Below, piece after piece: positions 15,852 to 21,642 of a stretch of DNA of 21,642 nucleotides (the stretch's first letter is position 1; every line of letters starts with the position of its first letter). Both the position numbers and the translations under genes were made by a program. Location: NCBI GenBank assembly GCA_900551675.1, contig URXH01000027.1, positions 1-21,642 of the forward strand, in the 5' to 3' direction. Source of the stretch: an uncultured bacterium (GTDB taxonomy: Bacteria > Cyanobacteriota > Vampirovibrionia > Gastranaerophilales > Gastranaerophilaceae). The notes under the pieces are model-generated. The model searched no databases, was not told where the DNA came from, and worked only from the letters and a program-made list of their open reading frames with translations.

Positions 15852-16591
15852 AAAAATTTTTATTATCGCTTACGGCTTTAAGTTTAATTCTGGGGTGTGC
15901 GGTTTTGTCAGCTCCTGCAGTTGCAGAAGCTGTTGAAAGAGGATTTGTATCTGTCAACACATCCGCAAATACCGAACTGACACCTGATATTGCAGATATT
16001 TCTATTGCAATACAAACTTATGACTCAAAATCTTTGCAAAAAGCCACAACTGAAAACAAAGAAATTTCTCAAAAAGTTTTATCAGCCTTAAAAGTTATGA
16101 TTAATCCTCTGCAGGGAGATTATGTTAAAACTATGGATTTCACCGCATCTCCTGTATATTCATACTCAGGAAGCAAGAGAAATTTTGATAAATATGAAGT
16201 TTCAAACACCGTAATTATTCATACAAAATCAATTGATAAAGTTGGTGCTATGATTGATAAGGCTATTTCCCTCGGGGCTACAAATGTAAATAATCTGGCT
16301 TTATCAGTATCAAATTATGACGATGAATGCAACGAACTTCTTGTAACGGCTACTAAAAAAGCTCAAAACAGAGCTAATCTGCTTGCAAAATCGGCATCTA
16401 CAACAGTTACAGGCGTCCGTTCTTTAAATGTAAGCTGCAGTGCAAACAATTCAATAACTCCGCAGTATAGAATGCTGGCTGCAAATATTGGCGGTGCTGA
16501 CATGGCTGAGGCAAAAGCGGCTTCTACATCTATTGAAAAAGGTATTGTAAAAATTTATGCAACAGTTAATGCTACTTTTTTTGTAAAATAA
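15848..16591 (+). CDS. Exported SIMPL-domain (DUF541) protein
   Basis: This 247-residue protein has a signal peptide (about 1-28) and a SIMPL (DUF541) domain, the family of BP26/YggE-like periplasmic proteins, some of which form ring-shaped oligomers. Typical features are the GFVSVNTSANTELTPDIADI opening strand (32-51), the paired beta-alpha repeats, and the NNLALSVSNYD segment. The molecular role of the family is poorly defined; links to oxidative stress and to surface structures have been reported. Cleavage could follow ...AVAEA, but LILGC17 is also a weak lipobox, so a lipoprotein is possible. AAAAGGAG before the ATG supports the start. It is the last gene of the speB-ligA operon and a terminator hairpin follows. 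Confidence 0.85.
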   Translation: MKKFLLSLTALSLILGCAVLSAPAVAEAVERGFVSVNTSANTELTPDIADISIAIQTYDSKSLQKATTENKEISQKVLSALKVMINPLQGDYVKTMDFTASPVYSYSGSKRNFDKYEVSNTVIIHTKSIDKVGAMIDKAISLGATNVNNLALSVSNYDDECNELLVTATKKAQNRANLLAKSASTTVTGVRSLNVSCSANNSITPQYRMLAANIGGADMAEAKAASTSIEKGIVKIYATVNATFFVK

Positions 16592-16638
16592 TAATGTAGA
16601 TTTTTTAATTTATATATTTTATATAATTTTTCAAATGA

Positions 16639-16671
16639 CAAAAATCATCTTAATTTATGAGATGATTTTTG
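16639..16671 (+). terminator. Terminator of the speB-ligA-SIMPL operon
   Basis: CAAAAATCATCT pairs perfectly with AGATGATTTTTG (12 bp) around a 9-nt loop, 47 nt after the SIMPL stop. The 3' arm ends in a T-run (TTTTTG, then TTTAAT), as in factor-independent terminators. The hairpin covers the place where a -35 box for the following pilin gene would be expected. Confidence 0.75.
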
Positions 16672-16678
16672 TTTAATA

Positions 16679-16687
16679 TGTTATAAT
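16679..16687 (+). promoter_or_regulatory. Extended -10 promoter of the pilin gene
   Basis: TGTTATAAT contains a perfect TATAAT (16682-16687) with the TGn extension that lets RNA polymerase start without a good -35 box; none is present 17-18 nt upstream. Transcription would start near 16694. Confidence 0.55.
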
Positions 16688-16701
16688 CTGGAAATAATTA
16701 T

Positions 16702-16708
16702 GGAGGTG
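16702..16708 (+). promoter_or_regulatory. Ribosome binding site that sets the pilin start at 16712
   Basis: GGAGGTG is a near-perfect Shine-Dalgarno sequence with its core 5 nt before the ATG at 16712. An in-frame ATG at 16700 lies ahead of this site, would leave almost no leader after the predicted transcription start, and is therefore unlikely to be used. Confidence 0.7.
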
Positions 16709-16711
16709 TTA

Positions 16712-17440
16712 ATGTTTAATTTTAATTATCGTTTTAGGTTAGCATTTACTCTTGCAGAAGTTTTGGTAACGTTAGGTATACTTGGAGTTGTTGCAGCAAT
16801 GACAATGCCAACTTTGGTAGGAAATTACCAAAAAAAATCTTATGTAACACAACTGAGTAAAGTTTGCAATGAAATTCAACAAGCAGCATTAAAGTATAAA
16901 AATGATAAAAATGCTATAAATTTAAGAGAAGCCGGATTAACATCACAGGCTGAAATAAAAAACTTTTTACATAACAATTTTAAAGTAGTATCAGATTGTG
17001 AATCTGTTGTAAAAGAACCTTGTTTTTCTCCTACTTACACTGATTTAAATGGGGGTTCCCACAATGCTAATGATTCTTGGGGTGCTGCATCAAGTGTTAC
17101 TTTTGCAAGCGGAGCAAGCGTAATCATGGATTATCCTGCCTATTATACACAAACAGTTAATGGAATTACATCGCATTACGGCCACATGGTTATTGATGTA
17201 AATGGTCCAAAAGGGCCTAATAAGGGCGGACGTGATATCTTTTTTGCGGAATTTTATGATGACGGTTCTATAGATGTAGCCGGAGCAACACCTGAATGTA
17301 AATCACAGGGTGTGTGTGATGGAAATAAGACTTTGAAAGAAATTAGAGAGGCTTATTTTAATGCAAATTGTAGAACCGGCAGATATGGCACAGGATGTAT
17401 TGGCAAAATTATAAATGATAATTGGGAAATGAATTATTAA
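16712..17440 (+). CDS. Type IV pilin-like / pseudopilin protein
   Basis: This 242-residue secreted filament subunit begins with a class III signal: a short basic leader (MFNFNYRFRLA) followed by FTLAEVLVTLGILGVVAA, with the conserved Glu at mature position 5 and a hydrophobic helix. Prepilin peptidase would cut between Ala11 and Phe12; Ala replaces the usual Gly at -1. The rest is an alpha-beta domain with cysteines that may pair, and it contains the block VIDVNGPKGPNKGGRDIFFA, of a type found in many pilin-like proteins of the Gastranaerophilales. Such proteins occur in type IV pili, type II secretion systems and uptake machines; the sequence does not tell which. No assembly genes are nearby, so it is an orphan subunit. 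It has its own promoter and converges on the glycosidase gene with 5 nt between stops. Confidence 0.88.
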   Translation: MFNFNYRFRLAFTLAEVLVTLGILGVVAAMTMPTLVGNYQKKSYVTQLSKVCNEIQQAALKYKNDKNAINLREAGLTSQAEIKNFLHNNFKVVSDCESVVKEPCFSPTYTDLNGGSHNANDSWGAASSVTFASGASVIMDYPAYYTQTVNGITSHYGHMVIDVNGPKGPNKGGRDIFFAEFYDDGSIDVAGATPECKSQGVCDGNKTLKEIREAYFNANCRTGRYGTGCIGKIINDNWEMNY

Positions 17441-17445
17441 TTATT

Positions 17446-18249
17446 TTAATTCACTATTAAAAATGATTTTACACTTCTTCCTGCACCGTCTCCGACAGAG
17501 GTTACGCTGTATTTGTCAAGATAATTCATAGAAGTTGAGCTTCCGCCGTCAAATGCCATCGCCCTGTCCCAGCCTAGACTTTTTACATAATCATGAACTT
17601 CGTACATATCCATAGGATGTTTATCCGTAATAATTAAAATATGTGCATCATCACCCTTGAGGCCGATTATTGTCCGCGCAGTCTTATGAAGAACCGAACA
17701 GCTTTCTCTTATAATTTCCCCTTCTTTATTTTTTGTTATGAAAGCTTCTTCTTCCAGCCTCAGCTGCGGATAAACCAGAGGGCCTCCCTGAGCAGAAGTT
17801 ATTATATTACAGCCGAAATCAACTGAACTTTTGTGCGGCACAATTTCATAATGATATTTTCTGTTATCGCATTCCACGACTCTAAATTCTGTACGATTAA
17901 TAATTTTGTCCAGATTTCGCATTAAATAAGGATTTCTTAATAAATTTTCATTAAGCAGCGGATCATCTGACGTATTTCTGTCGCTTACTATGTAAGATAT
18001 TGATTTTTGATTTTCGGGATCAAAGTATCCTGCGTTGACTGTTAATTTTGCTTTTGCGCGGTTATGGGCTTCTTTTGCAGTTATAAGGCTTTCCGAACTG
18101 ATAAATTTTACATGGCGTTTAATTTTATCACCCTTTAAAACGATATGATAAATTCCATCGTTATATGTTACGTCAATCGGCGGAACTCCAGCCTTAACCG
18201 CTGATGAAAAGATTATTAACGAAACCATTAAAACCAATATTTTTTTCAT
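17446..18249 (-). CDS. Exported phosphodiester glycosidase (NAGPA-domain) protein
   Basis: This 267-residue protein has a signal peptide (about 1-20, cut near AVKA) and the NAGPA phosphodiester glycosidase fold, named after the enzyme that uncovers mannose 6-phosphate on lysosomal proteins. Bacterial members act on envelope or exopolysaccharide sugars, mostly with unknown substrates. Motifs are LTVNAGYFD (69-77), AQGGPLVY (153-160), ARTIIGL (191-197) and the signature AFDGGSSTSMNY (232-243). It should be periplasmic or secreted. It starts 1 nt after the stop of the LPS-export permease gene, with an AAAGGATT ribosome binding site, so it is co-transcribed with lptB and the permease. This hints at a substrate in LPS or another envelope glycan, but that is inference. 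Confidence 0.85.
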   Translation of the reverse strand: MKKILVLMVSLIIFSSAVKAGVPPIDVTYNDGIYHIVLKGDKIKRHVKFISSESLITAKEAHNRAKAKLTVNAGYFDPENQKSISYIVSDRNTSDDPLLNENLLRNPYLMRNLDKIINRTEFRVVECDNRKYHYEIVPHKSSVDFGCNIITSAQGGPLVYPQLRLEEEAFITKNKEGEIIRESCSVLHKTARTIIGLKGDDAHILIITDKHPMDMYEVHDYVKSLGWDRAMAFDGGSSTSMNYLDKYSVTSVGDGAGRSVKSFLIVN

Positions 18250-18250
18250 A

Positions 18251-19366
18251 TTATAAATCCTTTGACTTGTAAAATCCTATAATTGCGCACAAAAATGCAA
18301 ACGGCGGGAATATTGCAGTTATAAACGGGTGCAGTACACCTTTTTCTGCCAGCAGATCAAAAAACGGCAGGGTTATATAATATAAGAATATACAGCCTAT
18401 TGCAATAGTAAAACCTACCAGTCTTTGTTCTCTCGGTTTGCTAAAACCTAAAAGCGCTCCCATAATTGCAAGAAGCACACATACAAACGGATGGAAAAAT
18501 CTCTGCAGATATTTATTCAGCATATACCTGTATTCTTCATCCAGCCCTTCTTTTTTCAGGAGTTTAATGTAATTATGCAAATCTTGATTGTTAATCTCAC
18601 GTTCTTTCTTGACCGAATAAGTCATAAGCGTAAAGGCATTTTTAGCCGATTCACCCTGCAGGATATCCATTTGAGGGAGTTTTTCAATTTCCGTAAATAT
18701 TCCGTCATTAGAAATATCATATTTAGTTATGTCATACAATTCCCATTTATCAGGGAAATTCTTGCCTGTTTTTGCATAATATATATTTTGAAGCTGGTGG
18801 ACATCAGTATATTTTTTGGGAGAAAAATCAAGCACTATGACATTATACATAGTGTCCTTTGAAAACTTGGAAACAACTACAGCCATAGTCGGAATATTAT
18901 CTTTATCTTTCTGCGTATAAATATACTGGGTTGATATATAACCGCCTCTTAAAGCTCCGGCTTTATTAACAGAATATGGAATAAGTTTATCGCATGTTAC
19001 AAAGCAAAGCCAGGTTACAATAAGGCTCAAAGCTAGAACAGGCGCGATTATTCTCTGAAAAGACAATCCTACTGCTCTGAATATTGTGAGTTCTGAATCT
19101 TTACTCAATTTATCAAAAGTAAATAACGTTCCGAGTAACAATCCGACAGGAAAAGCTTTACCTAAAATTTTCGGCAGTTCGTAAAATATTACAAGGATTG
19201 CCGTCTTAACTCCGTATTCTCCCGCAAGTGTTCTTTTTATAGTATTAAGAAGCATCTCAGGAGCAATCCAGACAACGGTAAACAACAATATTGCAACAAA
19301 AGTTGCCATCATTACCTGCATGAAAATATATCTGTCATAAATTGTTATTTTGGGAAATAATTTCAT
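18251..19366 (-). CDS. LPS export permease, LptF/LptG (YjgP/YjgQ) family
   Basis: This 371-residue inner-membrane protein is the permease part of the Lpt ABC transporter, which lifts LPS from the inner membrane towards the outer membrane. It has the family plan of three N-terminal helices (about 15-37, 55-80, 104-124), a large periplasmic beta-jellyroll domain (about 130-280) and three C-terminal helices (about 290-308, 316-338, 345-366). The N-terminal IYDRYIFMQ (9-17) and DKLSKDSELTIFRAVG (85-100) are typical of the family. Only one permease gene is present, so it may act as a homodimer or pair with a partner elsewhere; LptF and LptG cannot be told apart here. Its ATG overlaps the lptB stop by one base (TAATG). 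Confidence 0.92.
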   Translation of the reverse strand: MKLFPKITIYDRYIFMQVMMATFVAILLFTVVWIAPEMLLNTIKRTLAGEYGVKTAILVIFYELPKILGKAFPVGLLLGTLFTFDKLSKDSELTIFRAVGLSFQRIIAPVLALSLIVTWLCFVTCDKLIPYSVNKAGALRGGYISTQYIYTQKDKDNIPTMAVVVSKFSKDTMYNVIVLDFSPKKYTDVHQLQNIYYAKTGKNFPDKWELYDITKYDISNDGIFTEIEKLPQMDILQGESAKNAFTLMTYSVKKEREINNQDLHNYIKLLKKEGLDEEYRYMLNKYLQRFFHPFVCVLLAIMGALLGFSKPREQRLVGFTIAIGCIFLYYITLPFFDLLAEKGVLHPFITAIFPPFAFLCAIIGFYKSKDL

Positions 19367-20091
19367 TACAGGGCAAAATCCTTTCCTAAATAAAATTCTT
19401 TTGCTACAGGGTCATTTGCGACATCAACGCTTTTACCCTGAATTTTGATTTTTCCGTCAAAGATTACGTAAGCTCTGTCTGTAATTGAAAGAGTAGCTTT
19501 CGGGTTGTGGTCGGTAATAAGAACACCTAAACCTTTTTCTTTGGAAATTTTTCTTATGTTATCTTTAATATCGCCGATAGCAATAGGGTCAATTCCGGCA
19601 AAAGGTTCATCCAGCAACATAAAATCAGGACTTGCTGCAAGTGCTCTTGCAATTTCAACCCTTCTTCTTTCTCCACCCGAAAGAGAAACAGCTGCATAAG
19701 AACGAAGCTTTAAAATTCCGAATTCCGTCAAAAGTTCTTCAAGTTTCTTTTTCTTTTCGTTAACGGTTAATTTGTCATTCATTTCAAGAACGAGTTTAAT
19801 GTTATCTTCAACCGACAGTTTTCTGAAAATTGAAGCTTCCTGCGGAAGGTATCCGATACCTGCTTTTGCACGCTCATTCATCGGCCAGCAGGAAATATCT
19901 TCGCCGTCTAAAAATATATGCCCTTTGTTAGGTTTTACAAGCCCTACAACCATATAAAACGTTGTCGTTTTTCCGGCTCCGTTCGGGCCTAAAAGACATA
20001 CAACCTCGCCTTTGTTTATATCAAAAGTAACGTCATTTACAACGCTTCTGTCCCCGTATATTTTAATCAGATTTTTAGCTTCAATCCTCAT
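19366..20091 (-). CDS. lptB: LPS export ABC transporter ATP-binding protein
   Basis: LptB powers LPS extraction from the inner membrane by hydrolysing ATP on the cytosolic side. The 241-residue product has all the ABC ATPase motifs: Walker A GPNGAGKT (35-42), Q-loop Gln84 in GYLPQEASIF, signature LSGGE (137-141), Walker B FMLLDEP (157-163) and switch His195 in ITDHN. The sequence GYLPQEASIFRKLSVEDNI is very characteristic of LptB rather than of other ABC proteins. It is the first gene of the lptB-permease-glycosidase operon, with a GAGGGG ribosome binding site and its own promoter. LptA, LptC and LptD are not in the window. Confidence 0.95.
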   Translation of the reverse strand: MRIEAKNLIKIYGDRSVVNDVTFDINKGEVVCLLGPNGAGKTTTFYMVVGLVKPNKGHIFLDGEDISCWPMNERAKAGIGYLPQEASIFRKLSVEDNIKLVLEMNDKLTVNEKKKKLEELLTEFGILKLRSYAAVSLSGGERRRVEIARALAASPDFMLLDEPFAGIDPIAIGDIKDNIRKISKEKGLGVLITDHNPKATLSITDRAYVIFDGKIKIQGKSVDVANDPVAKEFYLGKDFAL

Positions 20092-20116
20092 TGCATACCC
20101 CTCAGTTTATAAAAAC

Positions 20117-20145
20117 ATTTTACTTGAAAAAAACTTATATTGCAA
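20117..20145 (-). promoter_or_regulatory. Promoter of the lptB operon
   Basis: On the minus strand, TTGCAA (20145-20140) is followed after 17 nt by TAAAAT (20122-20117), which matches five of six consensus positions. The predicted start near 20110 leaves a leader of about 19 nt that contains the GAGGGG ribosome binding site. The same TTGCAA -35 box is used at the ROK operon. Confidence 0.5.
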
Positions 20146-20171
20146 TTTTTTAGTTATTTTCTATTATTTTT

Positions 20172-20180
20172 TGTTATAAT
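20172..20180 (+). promoter_or_regulatory. Extended -10 promoter of trpS
   Basis: TGTTATAAT (TATAAT at 20175-20180 with the TGn extension) lies 25 nt before the trpS ATG; no good -35 box is visible. It is identical to the nine-base promoter core of the pilin gene. Transcription would start near 20187, just before the AAAGGGA ribosome binding site (20194-20200). Confidence 0.55.
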
Positions 20181-20205
20181 ATTTCTGGTAAAGAAAGGGA
20201 AAGCT

Positions 20206-21207
20206 ATGAAAGAAAGAATTGTAACAGGGATGCGCCCCACAGGCAGATTACATTTAGGACACTATTTAGGTGTAATTCAAAATCTGGTTAAACTTCAGCA
20301 TGAATATGAATGTTTTTTCTTCGTAGCTGACTGGCACGCTCTCACAACAAAATATGACTGTACGGAAAATTTAAAAAACGATATAAGAGATGTAGTAATT
20401 GACTGGCTGTCAAGCGGGATTGACCCGAATTTGTCAACGATTTATCTTCAGTCGCTTGTGCCTGAAATTGCTGAATTAAACATATATCTCGGTATGATTA
20501 CCCCGCAGAACTGGGTTGAACGCGATCCTTGTCTTAAAGATATGGCCAAAATTCTTCGTACAAAAGAAGGCGCAGGCTCTCAGATTAATTACGGTCTTAT
20601 GGGCTATCCTGTTTTAATGAGCGCAGATATTATGATGTTTAATGCAAATGCAATTCCTGTCGGAATTGATCAGGTTGCACATATTGAAATTACGCGTGAT
20701 ATTGCAAGACGTTTTAACAATATTTATAAAACAGATTTCTTTAATGAGCCTAAAGCTCTTTTAAATGACTGTTCTTTGATTTGCGGTCTTGACGGAAATA
20801 AAATGGGAAAATCTTTCCAAAATGATATAAAAATTTCTGACACAGATGAAGTTACCGCAAAAAAAATTATGACCGCAATAACTGACAGAAGCAGAATGCG
20901 AAAAGATGATCCAGGCCATCCTGATGAATGCGAAGTTGCATATAAATACTGGAAAATATTTGGTAATAAAGAACAGATTGAAACAGTAAGATGTGAATGT
21001 GAAAAAGGCCTCAGAGGCTGTGCAGACTGTAAACGACAGCTCGGCGCATTAATTAACGAAAAATTCGCACCGGTACGTGAAAAAAGACGCTACTATGAAG
21101 CACACCCGCAGGAAGTCGATAAAATAATCCGCGAAGGTTCTGAAAAAGCCCGCATTGAAGCGCAAAAGATTCTAAAAGAAGTTAGAAATATAGTTGGAAT
21201 GTATTAA
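20206..21207 (+). CDS. trpS: Tryptophanyl-tRNA synthetase with a 4Fe-4S-type cysteine motif
   Basis: TrpRS charges tRNA-Trp with tryptophan using ATP. The 333-residue product is a normal-length class I synthetase with HLGH (16-19) as the HIGH motif, GMRPTGRLHLGHYLG around it, and KMGKS (199-203) as the KMSKS loop. The start at 20206 is chosen over an upstream in-frame ATG at 20140: an AAAGGGA ribosome binding site lies just before it, the family's N-terminus begins here, and the promoter at 20175-20180 lies downstream of the other ATG. Cys242, Cys265, Cys272 and Cys275 form C-x22-C-x6-C-x2-C, the spacing known to bind a 4Fe-4S cluster next to the anticodon-binding region in Thermotoga maritima TrpRS. 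The gene is divergent from lptB. Confidence 0.95.
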   Translation: MKERIVTGMRPTGRLHLGHYLGVIQNLVKLQHEYECFFFVADWHALTTKYDCTENLKNDIRDVVIDWLSSGIDPNLSTIYLQSLVPEIAELNIYLGMITPQNWVERDPCLKDMAKILRTKEGAGSQINYGLMGYPVLMSADIMMFNANAIPVGIDQVAHIEITRDIARRFNNIYKTDFFNEPKALLNDCSLICGLDGNKMGKSFQNDIKISDTDEVTAKKIMTAITDRSRMRKDDPGHPDECEVAYKYWKIFGNKEQIETVRCECEKGLRGCADCKRQLGALINEKFAPVREKRRYYEAHPQEVDKIIREGSEKARIEAQKILKEVRNIVGMY

Positions 21208-21215
21208 TAAAACAT

Positions 21216-21258
21216 CAGGCAGACCCAAAAAAGATAAACGGAGTTTTGAGTCTGCCTG
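21216..21258 (+). terminator. Hairpin just after trpS
   Basis: CAGGCAGAC pairs perfectly with GTCTGCCTG (9 bp) around a 25-nt loop, 8 nt after the trpS stop. No T-run follows, so it may protect the 3' end or act together with the next hairpin rather than terminate alone. Confidence 0.45.
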
Positions 21259-21260
21259 TA

Positions 21261-21299
21261 ATCCGCGACTATGACTATTTAGCGGGTATACAATTTTTT
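21261..21299 (+). terminator. Probable trpS terminator
   Basis: ATCCGC pairs with GCGGGT (6 bp, one G-T pair) around a 15-nt loop, followed 6 nt later by TTTTTT (21294-21299). The stem is short and the T-run a little distant, so it is a weak factor-independent terminator. Confidence 0.4.
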
Positions 21300-21313
21300 A
21301 ATTTAATTTTCAA

Positions 21314-21335
21314 TAAAAAAGCCGTTGTTAACGGC
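21314..21335 (-). terminator. Minus-strand rho-independent terminator
   Basis: Read on the minus strand, GCCGTT (6-bp arm, 21335-21330) pairs with AACGGC (21326-21321) around a 3-nt loop and is followed at once by TTTTTTATTG. The compact GC-rich stem with a T-run is a classical terminator. The nearest recognised minus-strand gene ends at 21584 and already has its own terminator, so this one probably ends a separate short transcript. Confidence 0.65.
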
Positions 21336-21459
21336 CAATCTCATATTTGGTAAAAGGTTAGTGTGTGTAGGAGAAAATAAAGAAAAAGAAAATGGTTTAT
21401 ATTCTCTCTATGCCACATAACAAGATATCTATAACATATATTAAGTATATATTTTACAA
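21314..21459 (-). ncRNA. Candidate small RNA or short mRNA, minus strand
   Basis: A possible promoter on the minus strand, TTGAAG (21494-21489), 17 nt, TATTAT (21471-21466), would start transcription near 21459 and end at the terminator at 21314-21335, giving an RNA of about 145 nt. A 25-codon reading frame beginning ATGTGGCAT lies within it but has no ribosome binding site. No known RNA family was recognised, and AT-rich DNA yields promoter-like boxes by chance. Confidence 0.2.
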
Positions 21460-21525
21460 TTATTAATAATATATTTTTGACGTTAAAACTTCAAATTAAT
21501 CCTGCACTAAGGGTTATATAAATAA

Positions 21526-21556
21526 AAAAAAGATGGTTTAAATACCATCTTTTTTA
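21526..21556 (-). terminator. Terminator of the minus-strand gene at the window end
   Basis: A 12-bp stem, AAAAAAGATGGT-type, encloses a 6-nt loop, with AGATGGT (21531-21537) pairing with ACCATCT (21544-21550) and flanked by an A-run on one side and a T-run on the other. It lies 28 nt beyond the stop of the minus-strand reading frame ending at 21584 and could work in both directions. Confidence 0.7.
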
Positions 21557-21583
21557 TTGTTCCTTTTCCTAATTTCCTATTGA

Positions 21584-21642
21584 TTATCTAACGACTTGTG
21601 ATACAAAGTTAGCTATTTCAAAGAATGAATCTTTCACAAATT
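21584..21642 (-). CDS. Partial CDS, C-terminal 18 residues only
   Basis: An open minus-strand frame enters from the window edge and ends with FVKDSFFEIANFVSQVVR and TAA (21586-21584). A strong terminator 28 nt later makes a real gene end plausible. The tail looks helical and amphipathic, but too little is visible to name a family. Confidence 0.5.
   Translation of the reverse strand, partial: FVKDSFFEIANFVSQVVR

Larger units (their letters stand above)
21208..21583. other. 376-bp intergenic region with terminators in both directions
   Basis: Between the trpS stop and the stop of the minus-strand gene at the window end there is no supported protein gene. The region holds two plus-strand hairpins after trpS, a minus-strand terminator at 21314-21335, a symmetrical terminator at 21526-21555, and between the last two a stretch with a possible minus-strand promoter. 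No tRNA or other known RNA fold was recognised. Confidence 0.6.

Noticed and set aside
16700..16711. Upstream in-frame ATG of the pilin gene
   Set aside because: It would place the Shine-Dalgarno sequence inside the coding region and leave almost no leader; the ATG at 16712 is correctly spaced.
20140..20205. N-terminal extension of TrpRS from an upstream ATG
   Set aside because: It precedes the predicted transcription start, adds a hydrophobic stretch foreign to the family, and a ribosome binding site marks the ATG at 20206.
21394..21466. 24-codon plus-strand frame after an AGGAG
   Set aside because: The AGGAG is about 18 nt from the ATG, too far, and the peptide has no features of a real protein.

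Overview
The window looks like chromosome from an AT-rich, diderm, gut-type relative of the cyanobacteria, most likely the non-photosynthetic Melainabacteria/Gastranaerophilales. This assignment is inference. It rests on the low GC, LPS-export genes (lptB and an LptF/LptG permease) that imply an outer membrane, a prepilin with an FTLAEVLVTLG-type leader of the sort common in that group, and a MEP-pathway isoprenoid gene. No phage, transposon, CRISPR, rRNA or tRNA signal was seen, so this reads as core and lineage-specific chromosome rather than a mobile island.

Layout. Bases 1-205 hold no gene I can support. Bases 206-5693 (minus strand) are a tight five-gene operon, transcribed leftwards: ROK sugar kinase, GT9 glycosyltransferase, GAF-GGDEF-HD-GYP signalling protein, thiL, ispD. 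Neighbours touch or overlap, and the operon starts at a promoter so close to the first ATG that the mRNA may be leaderless. Diverging from it is an exported GH13 (alpha-amylase family) protein (5781-7328), so a glucan-hydrolase-like protein and a sugar kinase share one promoter region. Bases 7393-11772 (minus) are a giant 1459-residue protein of alternating coiled coils, disordered linkers and one long Gly/Ala/Ser/Thr-rich hydrophobic block; it is the most unusual gene here. It is preceded by a small exported protein of unknown function (11929-12489).

Bases 12605-16591 (plus) are a four-gene operon: agmatinase-family speB, ligA, a small two-helix membrane protein and a SIMPL-domain exported protein. 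It has a strong promoter with a palindrome at the predicted start site, and ends at a 12-bp terminator hairpin. A type IV pilin-like protein follows (16712-17440). Converging on it is a minus operon, lptB, LptF/G permease, then an exported NAGPA-type phosphodiester glycosidase. trpS (20206-21207, plus) diverges from lptB and carries the exact cysteine spacing of the 4Fe-4S tryptophanyl-tRNA synthetases. The last 435 bases hold terminators in both orientations, a possible small minus-strand transcript, and the last 18 codons of a further minus-strand gene that runs off the window.

Together these genes cover envelope building (LPS export, sugar transfer), sugar use (GH13 and ROK), housekeeping (ThiL, IspD, LigA, TrpS), c-di-GMP signalling, and several exported lineage-specific proteins. 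The best leads are the giant modular protein, the HD-GYP domain that has lost its catalytic His and Lys beside an intact GGDEF, the EF-hand loop in the GH13 protein, the Fe-S motif in TrpRS, and the unusual transcription and translation starts.
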